A stretch of 5,179 bases of DNA from Sphingomonadales bacterium (GTDB taxonomy: Bacteria; Bacteroidota; Bacteroidia; UBA7662), in the NCBI GenBank assembly GCA_016872125.1, contig VHBD01000114.1, positions 1 to 5,179 on the forward strand, written 5' to 3'. The translations under genes and the position numbers were made by a program. Below the pieces are notes generated by a model. That model saw only the letters and a list, made by a program, of their open reading frames with translations, was not told where the DNA came from and did not search any database. Below are positions 1-5,179 of this stretch, piece by piece; position 1 is the stretch's first letter; each line of letters begins with the position of its first letter.

Positions 1-914
1 CCCATGGTGCAGGCGTACGGCAAATCAATCCCTTGTTCCAGTGCGGTTTCCAAAATATACCGTCCAGGCTCCACCGCAAATTCGTAGACCTTGCCTTCCA
101 CCTTGAGGGTGACAACGGGAAGGGCACCGGGGTCATCGTCCACCGAGCTGGGCGTTGGCGATGGAGCTGCCGCCTTGGTGCCGGATTGAAAAAAGAGTTC
201 TTTGTGAATGCGTTGGCCCGCAATGCCTTGGGCTTGGAGCCAATGTTCGGTATCGTGCACCAAGCCTTCGGGACCGCAAAGGTAAAAGGAGGCCTCTCGG
301 TTGGTGATGTGTTGGGCAAAGACCGAGGTATCGATGCGCCCGTGGTGGTGCAAGCCTTTGAGCGATTCTTGACCTTCCAGACTACGGCTCAAACAATGCA
401 ACACCTGAAGACGCTGAGGGTATTCATCCTGCAGTCGGTTCAAGGCCTTGCCGAAGATCACTTCATTCGCGCTGCGGCTACCGTAAATTAATTGAATAAG
501 TGGAGCCGAGGGATGGCGCAAGGCCGCTGATAACATCGAAAACAAGGGGGTAATTCCCGAACCAGCTCCCACCAGGACCAGCGAAGGCAGGGTGGGCAAG
601 GCAGGGTCCAGGGCAAAATTCCCGTAGGGGGGTAAAACATCCAACCGATCCCCCTCTTTGAGGTGATCCAGCAAATAATTGGAAACCAAACCACCAGGCA
701 AACGCTTGACGCAAACCCCGATTTGGGGAAGCTGTGCTGGATCTGTGAAGATCGAATACGAGCGTCGATGGGTGGTCCCTTGGATGTTCACCATCAGGGT
801 TAGAAACTGCCCGGGGACAAAGGTTTGGATTTGGTCCGTTCGAAAATAAATCAGGAGGGCATCCGCGGTTTCCTGAACGAGTTGATCAACGGTTAGCGAA
901 AGAGGTTGGTTCAT
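1..914 (-). CDS. paaE: Phenylacetyl-CoA epoxidase reductase subunit PaaE (partial, C-terminus beyond left edge)
   Basis: This is the NADPH-dependent reductase that passes electrons through FAD and a plant-type [2Fe-2S] centre to the di-iron epoxidase PaaABC, which converts phenylacetyl-CoA to its ring-1,2-epoxide in the cytosol. I translated 304 complete codons from the ATG at 914-912 with no stop to the window edge. The ferredoxin-reductase FAD domain covers about residues 1-100, with the FAD-binding RSYS at 51-54 and GG at 74-75. The NAD(P) domain follows, with GAGSGITP at 116-123 and CGPEG at 213-217. A Ser/Pro-rich linker (about 245-263) leads to a C-terminal 2Fe-2S domain starting near 266. 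The sequence ends in PYACTMG (299-305), whose Cys302 is the first cluster ligand; the other cysteines lie outside the window. The domain order FAD-NAD-ferredoxin matches PaaE. The gene starts four bases after the paaN stop, so it is almost certainly co-transcribed with it. There is no Shine-Dalgarno sequence. A related Rieske- or alkane-type oxygenase reductase is possible from domains alone, but the paaN neighbour favours PaaE. Confidence 0.88.
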   Translation of the reverse strand, partial: MNQPLSLTVDQLVQETADALLIYFRTDQIQTFVPGQFLTLMVNIQGTTHRRSYSIFTDPAQLPQIGVCVKRLPGGLVSNYLLDHLKEGDRLDVLPPYGNFALDPALPTLPSLVLVGAGSGITPLFSMLSAALRHPSAPLIQLIYGSRSANEVIFGKALNRLQDEYPQRLQVLHCLSRSLEGQESLKGLHHHGRIDTSVFAQHITNREASFYLCGPEGLVHDTEHWLQAQGIAGQRIHKELFFQSGTKAAAPSPTPSSVDDDPGALPVVTLKVEGKVYEFAVEPGRYILETALEQGIDLPYACTM

Positions 915-918
915 AAGG

Positions 919-2604
919 TTAGGCGTTGGTGTGGACGGCTACCATATCGCGGCGACCCACCCATACCATGCGTTGGTTAACAAAATTGGCATCACAAAAG
1001 GAAGCAGTCCCTGCGGCATTGCCGCCTGTCCCATGGAAATCCGAAAAGGCGGCATGCTGGTTCAGGTAAATGGGACCGGTCAGGTTCAAAGAAACCGGTA
1101 CAAAGGCTACAGCCAGTCGGTCGGCCAGTTGGTCGGCCAGTTCCTCATCGGTGCAGTACAGGCCACAGCTCAGCGCACCATGTTGATTGATTTGTTCCAA
1201 CATCAAATTCATGGCTTGGTCAACGTCGGTATAAGGAATCACAAAGGCGATGGGTCCGAATTGTTCCGCACCAAACCATTCCTTACGGTCGGTGGAGGCC
1301 TCGATAAGCAAAGGCGAACAGGATAGGGCATCGGGGAAGGCTTCGTGGGCAATGCGGTCGGAGGCCAACAAAACGGCATCTCCGGCCTGCTCTTGAACGT
1401 TGCGGATCCGTTCAAGGGTTCTTGAATTTTGGACTGTCGCCAAAACCCCGGGACCCATCTGGGGGTGGTCCTTGATCTTGCGTAGGGCTTGGCTTAGGCC
1501 ATCCACCAAATCCCGGTAGCTGTGGTGTTGGCCGCTGGCATCGGTGATCCCTTGGGTGGGTAGAAAAATATTTTGGGGGGCGGTGCACATTTGCCCCGCA
1601 TACAACGAAACCGAGAAAGCCAAATTATCCCAAACCGCTTTGAGGTCCGGGGCCGAATGAACAAGGACCGCGTTGACTCCCGCTTTTTCGGTGAATATGG
1701 TTTTCCCAAAAAGGCTTTGGGCTTCGAGCCATTGCCCGAATTCACTGTTACCGGTATAATCGATGGTGCGGATCTCCGGGTGGGTTGCCAACTCTTTGGT
1801 GAGGGGATGGGCGGTGCTATCGCAAGCCAGCTGGCAGAGCTCGGGGCTGAATCCGTTTTCCTGTAACACCGTTTGAATGACAGCGGTGACAATGGCGATG
1901 GGGTAAACGGCTTTGGGGTGCGGTTTGACCAAAACCGGATTCCCTACGGCCAAGCTGGCGTAGATGCCAGGTAGGCTGTTCCAGGTCGGGAAGGTGGAGC
2001 AACCCACCACCAACGCCACCCCTTTGCCCATGGGTTTCCAGGTTTTGTGCAATTCCACCGAGACTTTGCCCATGCTTTTGACCCATGCAGCCTGCTTGGC
2101 GTAGCGGGTTTGTTCTTGCCAGGCCATGGCCACGCATTCCAGAGCGCGGTCGGCGGCATGGGGGCCGGAGGCCTGAAAGGACATCATGTAGGATTGCCCG
2201 GTGGTATGCATGGTCGCATGGGCGATTTCCACAAAGTGATCCCGCAATCGCATCAAGCTCTCAACCAAGATGGCGCAACGTAGCTCCGGTCCGGCTTGAA
2301 CCCAGGAGGGTCTTGCTTTTTGGGCTTTGGTCACCAGGGTTTTATCGGCAAACACAGGATAGCGAATGCCCAAGCCGCTCTGCAGGTAGGGCGATACTTC
2401 TTCGCCTTCGAAGCGCAACGGCTGATCCTGCAATAGTCGATCAAAGTCTTTATTCAGGGAGGCATGAAAGGAGACTTCACCCTGGGCGCCCGATTCGGCG
2501 GGGTAGGCCTTGGGATTTTCCGGGAAGGGACTGTAATATCGACGATCGTGCAAGGCAGCGGCGGCTTCTTGCAATAGGGGGCGGTGGGTTTCGATGAGGC
2601 TCAT
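919..2604 (-). CDS. paaN: Phenylacetate-degradation aldehyde dehydrogenase PaaN (stand-alone, no hydratase domain)
   Basis: This is a 561-residue member of the aldehyde dehydrogenase superfamily, PaaN branch. The expected reaction is NAD(P)-dependent oxidation of the ring-opened 3-oxo-5,6-dehydrosuberyl-CoA semialdehyde to the acid, after oxepin-CoA hydrolysis. Residues 1-80 are a family-specific N-terminus containing RRYYSPFPENPKAY (21-34). The dehydrogenase fold then runs to the end. Visible motifs are LVKPHP (225-230; cofactor Lys227), TGNSEFG (284-290; nucleotide-binding turn), FTEKAGVN (304-311; general base Glu306), AGQMC (336-340; nucleophile Cys340) and EQFGP (447-451). The oxyanion Asn of ordinary family members appears to be Thr204 in CSTFPTWN. 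E. coli PaaZ is about 680 residues because of a C-terminal MaoC-like hydratase; that domain is missing here, so a separate oxepin-CoA hydrolase is expected elsewhere. The ATG at 2604 begins a typical PaaN N-terminus, with no Shine-Dalgarno. The gene is first in the unit with paaE and divergent from the carboxylase gene. Its length and motifs show no damage. Confidence 0.9.
   Translation of the reverse strand: MSLIETHRPLLQEAAAALHDRRYYSPFPENPKAYPAESGAQGEVSFHASLNKDFDRLLQDQPLRFEGEEVSPYLQSGLGIRYPVFADKTLVTKAQKARPSWVQAGPELRCAILVESLMRLRDHFVEIAHATMHTTGQSYMMSFQASGPHAADRALECVAMAWQEQTRYAKQAAWVKSMGKVSVELHKTWKPMGKGVALVVGCSTFPTWNSLPGIYASLAVGNPVLVKPHPKAVYPIAIVTAVIQTVLQENGFSPELCQLACDSTAHPLTKELATHPEIRTIDYTGNSEFGQWLEAQSLFGKTIFTEKAGVNAVLVHSAPDLKAVWDNLAFSVSLYAGQMCTAPQNIFLPTQGITDASGQHHSYRDLVDGLSQALRKIKDHPQMGPGVLATVQNSRTLERIRNVQEQAGDAVLLASDRIAHEAFPDALSCSPLLIEASTDRKEWFGAEQFGPIAFVIPYTDVDQAMNLMLEQINQHGALSCGLYCTDEELADQLADRLAVAFVPVSLNLTGPIYLNQHAAFSDFHGTGGNAAGTASFCDANFVNQRMVWVGRRDMVAVHTNA
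1119..1142. repeat. 12-bp perfect tandem duplication inside paaN
   Basis: GGTCGGCCAGTT occurs twice back to back. On the coding (minus) strand it encodes the overlapping run LADQLADRLA near residues 489-498 of PaaN. The unit is a multiple of three, so the frame is kept. It lies in a helical stretch near the C-terminus, away from the catalytic motifs. Confidence 0.6.
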
Positions 2605-2617
2605 GGTTGGGTATTGA

Positions 2618-2649
2618 ATTGGGCAAAAATAGCTTGGTGCTTACCTTTA
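2618..2649 (+). promoter_or_regulatory. Candidate promoter of the carboxyltransferase gene
   Basis: A -33-like ATTG at 2618-2621 is followed after 20 bases by TACCTTTA at 2642-2649, which matches TAnnTTTG at all but the last fixed position. The spacing fits the Bacteroidota sigma-factor promoter. Transcription would begin near 2655, leaving a leader of roughly 20 bases. The element overlaps the candidate paaN -7 box on the other strand. Confidence 0.35.
2624..2631 (-). promoter_or_regulatory. Candidate -7 box of the paaN-paaE promoter
   Basis: Read on the minus strand this is TATTTTTG, an exact match to the Bacteroidota -7 form TAnnTTTG. It lies 19 bases upstream of the paaN ATG, which would give a very short leader. 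No good TTTG box sits at the usual 17-23 base distance; the nearest candidate is a weak CTG. The call therefore rests on the -7 element alone and on assigning the organism to Bacteroidota. Confidence 0.33.
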
Positions 2650-2677
2650 CGCAGTAACCCATCAACAATCGCCGATA

Positions 2678-4225
2678 ATGAAAGGTTTGGAACAATTTCG
2701 TGAGCGCCAGAAGGCTTCGCTGGAGGGGGGCGGGGCTGCCCGCTTGGAGGTTCAGCACCGCAAAGGCAAACTGAGCGCTAGAGAGAGGCTTGAAATCCTG
2801 TTGGACGCCGGCAGCTTTGAGGAAATGGGCTCGATGGTCACGCATCGATGTACCAATTTTGGTTTGGAGAAAGACTTGATTTTGGGCGATGGGGTAGTCA
2901 CGGGTTTGGGTAAAATCAATGGAATGACGGTAGCCGTTTTTTCACAAGATTTTACCGTGTTCGGAGGCTCACTGTCGGAGACCCATGCCGAGAAAATCGT
3001 GAAGCTTATGGATCTGGCCCTTCGTATTGGGGTTCCTTTGATTGGGCTTAACGATTCCGGGGGAGCGCGTATCCAAGAAGGGGTGACCTCCTTGGCAGGT
3101 TATGCGGATATTTTTTACCGCAATGTGAAGGCCTCCGGGTTGATACCTCAAATTTCGGTCATCATGGGGCCTTGTGCCGGGGGAGCCGTGTATTCGCCCG
3201 CAATTACGGATTGGATTTTCATGGTGGAGAAGACTTCGTACATGTTTGTGACCGGTCCCAATGTGGTCAAGACGGTAACCCACGAAGAGGTGAGCTCCGA
3301 GGATTTGGGGGGAGCACATACCCATGCAACGCGTTCGGGCATCGCCCATTTCACCTACCCCAATGAAGGGGAATGCTTAATGGCCGTGAGGCAGCTGATG
3401 GCCTATTTGCCACCGAATTGCGCGGAGCCTCTACGCAGTGGTCATGGCTGGTCAGAACCCGGCCCCGGCGATTTGCGTCCTGCCTTGGACCAGGTGGTCC
3501 CGGATTCTTCCAATACCCCTTACGATATGCATCAGGTGGTACAGGGCCTCTTGGACAACGATTCCTGGATGGAGGTTCAACCTGAGTTTGCCGAAAATAT
3601 CCTGGTCGGCTTCGGACGAATGAGTGGTCAAACGGTGGGGTTGGTGGCTAATCAGCCCATGGTGTTGGCGGGTGTGCTGGATAACAATGCATCAAAGAAG
3701 GCGGCCCGCTTCGTTCGGTTCTGCGATGCCTTTCGAATACCGTTGTTGGTGCTCGTCGATGTGCCGGGCTTCTTGCCGGGTATCGAACAAGAATGGAACG
3801 GAATCATCACCAACGGGGCCAAATTGCTCTACGCCTTCGCCGAAGCCACGGTACCCCGCGTTACCCTCATCACTCGGAAAGCCTACGGCGGAGCCTACGA
3901 TGTGATGAATTCCAAGCACATTGGGGCTGATTTTAATTTTGCGTGGCCCTGCGCAGAAATAGCGGTCATGGGTCCCAAAGGGGCTGCCGAAATCATATTT
4001 AAAGGAGAAATCGCTTCAAGCAAAGACCCTGAATCTATTTTGAATCAAAAGGTTAACGAGTACACCGAAAAGTTCGCAAGTCCCTACATTGCCGCATCCC
4101 GCGGTTTCATTGACGAGGTGATTCTCCCTTCAGAAAGCCGCAAGCGCATCCTCCGAGCCTTTGCTCATCTGCAATCCAAGGCCTTTGTTCCATCGCCACG
4201 CAAGCATGGCAACATACCACTTTAG
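2678..4225 (+). CDS. pccB: Acyl-CoA carboxylase carboxyltransferase (beta) subunit, propionyl-CoA carboxylase type
   Basis: This is the biotin-dependent carboxyltransferase subunit, which moves CO2 from carboxybiotin to an acyl-CoA, most likely propionyl-CoA to give methylmalonyl-CoA. It is 515 residues long, normal for PccB, and complete from the N-terminal GKLSARERLEILLD (30-43) to the C-terminal KHGNIPL (509-515). It has the two crotonase-like halves. The first carries GGARIQEG (128-135) and the oxyanion loop GPCAGGAVYSP (164-174). The second carries ASKKAARFVRFCDAF (338-352), DVPGFLPG (361-368), the oxyanion loop GGAY (404-407) and AEIAVMGPKGA (426-436). Asp408, after GGAY, is at the position linked to short-chain acyl-CoA preference in the Streptomyces PccB work, which favours propionyl-CoA or acetyl-CoA over longer substrates. 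It needs a biotin carboxylase/BCCP partner, which is not in the window. A methylcrotonyl-CoA carboxylase subunit is less likely. No Shine-Dalgarno precedes the ATG. The gene is divergent from paaN. Confidence 0.86.
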   Translation: MKGLEQFRERQKASLEGGGAARLEVQHRKGKLSARERLEILLDAGSFEEMGSMVTHRCTNFGLEKDLILGDGVVTGLGKINGMTVAVFSQDFTVFGGSLSETHAEKIVKLMDLALRIGVPLIGLNDSGGARIQEGVTSLAGYADIFYRNVKASGLIPQISVIMGPCAGGAVYSPAITDWIFMVEKTSYMFVTGPNVVKTVTHEEVSSEDLGGAHTHATRSGIAHFTYPNEGECLMAVRQLMAYLPPNCAEPLRSGHGWSEPGPGDLRPALDQVVPDSSNTPYDMHQVVQGLLDNDSWMEVQPEFAENILVGFGRMSGQTVGLVANQPMVLAGVLDNNASKKAARFVRFCDAFRIPLLVLVDVPGFLPGIEQEWNGIITNGAKLLYAFAEATVPRVTLITRKAYGGAYDVMNSKHIGADFNFAWPCAEIAVMGPKGAAEIIFKGEIASSKDPESILNQKVNEYTEKFASPYIAASRGFIDEVILPSESRKRILRAFAHLQSKAFVPSPRKHGNIPL

Positions 4226-4233
4226 TATTTTTC
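4226..4233 (+). promoter_or_regulatory. Weak candidate -7 box for the OmpH/Skp-like gene
   Basis: TATTTTTC directly after the carboxyltransferase stop matches TAnnTTTG except at the last base and lies 18 bases before the ATG at 4252. No TTTG or TTG element sits at the right distance upstream. The gap is very AT-rich, so a chance match is likely. If it is false, the gene would be read through from the carboxyltransferase promoter. Confidence 0.18.
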
Positions 4234-4251
4234 AATTTTTATATCTCAAAT

Positions 4252-4920
4252 ATGAATAGCATCTTAAAATTTTTTGGAGTTAGTGCTTTGTTTGTAGGAT
4301 TGATTTTGGCGGTATTGACTATGAGTATTGATAAGAATAAGAAGGCAGATCTCGGAAAGAATTTAACAGAGAAGAATCAAAAACTTGGTAATAACGATTC
4401 TACGGCCAATACAATGAGTCCTATCCCCACCAAAGAAGGTCTTGTATTTGATTCCTTAGTAAACCGTAACGGGGGTATTGCCTTTGTTCAATCTGAAGAA
4501 ATTGCCGTCAGATTTAAGTTAATGGTTCGTCAACGTAAGGCACTGCAAGCCCGACTTCAGAAAGCAGAGAAGGAATGGGAGGGAGAGGCTGTTCGATTTC
4601 GCAAGGAGCTCGAAGAGTTTCAGCGTAAAAGTGCCGCAATGGGGGAGTCCCAGCGCAGTTCCACCGAGCAGATGCTCGCCCGCAAAGAACAGAATTTAAT
4701 GCAAATGAGGGAGAGCATCATGGAAGAATTATCCAAGTCAGAAACTGTTATGGATCAAGAATTAAGGACGCTGTTGGACAAGGAATTTGAGCTCTTTAGC
4801 AAAGCGAGAGGCTATCGCTTCCTCATGGCTCGTCAGGCTGGATCAGGACTCCTTTACGGCGACAGTCTAGTGGATGTTACGGAGCAGCTTGTGGGCTATC
4901 TGAATGCACGTTATCCCTAA
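4252..4920 (+). CDS. OmpH/Skp-family periplasmic coiled-coil protein with N-terminal membrane segment
   Basis: This 222-residue protein resembles the OmpH/Skp family, whose founding member is a periplasmic trimeric chaperone for outer-membrane proteins. Residues 7-23 are strongly hydrophobic after a single Lys6, forming a signal peptide or anchor. The region 24-73 is polar, Lys/Asn-rich and probably a flexible linker. A short strand, GGIAFVQSEEI (74-84), matches the family's usual VNSEEI-like opening. Residues 85-185 are charged and helical with almost no Pro or Gly, as in the long Skp tentacle coiled coil. GYRFLMARQAGSGLLYGD (187-204) and DVTEQLVGYLNARY (208-221) resemble the C-terminal strand and helix of Bacteroidota homologues. 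No clear Ala-X-Ala cleavage site follows the hydrophobic stretch and there is no lipobox Cys. The first 250 bases are more AT-rich than the genes to the left. It starts 26 bases after the carboxyltransferase stop. Its function as a chaperone is inferred from the fold only. Confidence 0.75.
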   Translation: MNSILKFFGVSALFVGLILAVLTMSIDKNKKADLGKNLTEKNQKLGNNDSTANTMSPIPTKEGLVFDSLVNRNGGIAFVQSEEIAVRFKLMVRQRKALQARLQKAEKEWEGEAVRFRKELEEFQRKSAAMGESQRSSTEQMLARKEQNLMQMRESIMEELSKSETVMDQELRTLLDKEFELFSKARGYRFLMARQAGSGLLYGDSLVDVTEQLVGYLNARYP

Positions 4921-4942
4921 AGGCTAATCGATAAGATTCCAA

Positions 4943-5179
4943 TCACCAAAACCAACCTTTATCCAACCAAAATCGAATAAAGATGGTGCCAAAGAGGGAA
5001 ATCAGGATCCATGTTTTTAGAATTTTGAGTTGGCCTAAATCCCGGACGGTGGTGAATTCTCTTTCCTTGAAGAAGGAAAGAAACATTAGCATCCCCACGT
5101 AAATAATTCCAAATTGCAGCAGGTGAAGAAGCTCATGGGTTGATTCTCCAATCGAATTCAAACTACCTTGTCCTCTTAT
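4943..5179 (-). CDS. Unidentified small membrane protein (partial, N-terminus beyond right edge)
   Basis: The frame is open from the window edge (5179) to the TGA at 4945-4943, giving 78 visible residues. The only start-like codon inside is a TTG at 5161-5159. The frame stays open upstream of it with no stop, so the true start probably lies outside the window. Two hydrophobic segments are visible. The first is LLHLLQFGIIYVGMLMFLSFF; the second is TWILISLFGTIFIRFWL. A charged loop KEREFTTVRDLGQLKILK separates them, and the protein ends with the short basic and aromatic tail DKGWFW. This looks like the C-terminal hairpin of an inner-membrane protein. I do not recognise the family. It converges on the OmpH/Skp-like gene with 22 bases between the two stop codons and no evident terminator there. 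Confidence 0.5.
   Translation of the reverse strand: MRGQGSLNSIGESTHELLHLLQFGIIYVGMLMFLSFFKEREFTTVRDLGQLKILKTWILISLFGTIFIRFWLDKGWFW
5060..5081. repeat. Perfect 9-bp inverted repeat with 4-base loop
   Basis: TCTTTCCTT, loop GAAG, then AAGGAAAGA gives a fully paired 9-bp stem. It lies inside the partial minus-strand membrane protein gene, over the codons for SFFKERE in the loop between the two hydrophobic segments. Neither strand shows a T-run after the stem, so it does not look like an intrinsic terminator. It is AT-rich and may be a coincidence of the codons used. Confidence 0.5.

Noticed and set aside
33..491. 152-residue plus-strand open frame
   Set aside because: It lies wholly opposite paaE, which carries clear reductase motifs; the plus-strand protein shows no recognisable domain.
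478..714. Minus-strand frame overlapping paaE out of frame
   Set aside because: The paaE frame here encodes the GAGSGITP nucleotide-binding motif, so this alternative frame is a shadow.
931..1326. 131-residue plus-strand open frame
   Set aside because: It is antisense to the well-supported 3' part of paaN and has no family features.
2085..2597. 170-residue plus-strand open frame
   Set aside because: It is antisense to the 5' half of paaN; its Arg/Gly-rich composition is typical of a shadow frame.
2477..2845. 122-residue minus-strand open frame spanning the divergent intergenic region
   Set aside because: It overlaps both paaN in another frame and the start of the carboxyltransferase gene, and its sequence resembles no protein family.
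2969..3349. 126-residue minus-strand frame opposite the carboxyltransferase gene
   Set aside because: It is antisense to conserved carboxyltransferase motifs and has no features of its own.
4921..4942. Possible bidirectional terminator between convergent stops
   Set aside because: Only a 4-bp AATC/GATT inverted repeat (4926-4938) is present, with no GC-rich stem and no flanking T or A run.

Overview
The window looks like a chromosomal piece of a Gram-negative bacterium, most likely a member of the Bacteroidota. Three things point that way. None of the start codons has a recognisable Shine-Dalgarno sequence. The short leaders carry matches to the Bacteroidota promoter form (a TTG-type -33 box and TAnnTTTG at -7). 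One gene encodes an OmpH/Skp-type periplasmic coiled-coil protein with features common in that phylum. The phylum is an inference. No rRNA, tRNA, CRISPR array, insertion sequence or phage gene was seen.

Left half, minus strand (1-2604): a two-gene phenylacetate catabolic unit read right to left. paaN (2604-919) encodes a phenylacetate-pathway aldehyde dehydrogenase. Four bases after its stop comes paaE (914 to the left edge), the FAD/[2Fe-2S] reductase of the phenylacetyl-CoA epoxidase, cut by the window inside its ferredoxin cluster motif. The epoxidase oxygenase genes (paaA, B, C, D) would be expected further left but are not visible.

Centre (2605-2677): a 73-base divergent intergenic region with candidate, physically overlapping promoters for paaN (minus) and for the carboxylase gene (plus).

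Right half: on the plus strand, 2678-4225 encodes a complete acyl-CoA carboxylase carboxyltransferase (beta) subunit of the propionyl-CoA carboxylase type. After a 26-base AT-rich gap, 4252-4920 encodes an OmpH/Skp-like protein with an N-terminal membrane segment. A partial, unidentified small membrane protein gene enters from the right edge on the minus strand (5179-4943) and converges on it.

Functionally, paaN and paaE belong to aerobic CoA-dependent phenylacetate degradation, which ends in acetyl-CoA and succinyl-CoA. The carboxylase subunit acts in neighbouring acyl-CoA metabolism (propionyl-CoA to methylmalonyl-CoA) and need not be part of the same pathway. The last two genes look unrelated to catabolism. 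I found no convincing undescribed system here. The most useful leads are the overlapping divergent promoters, the ring-cleavage dehydrogenase that lacks a hydratase domain and has an altered oxyanion position, and the apparently membrane-anchored Skp-like protein.
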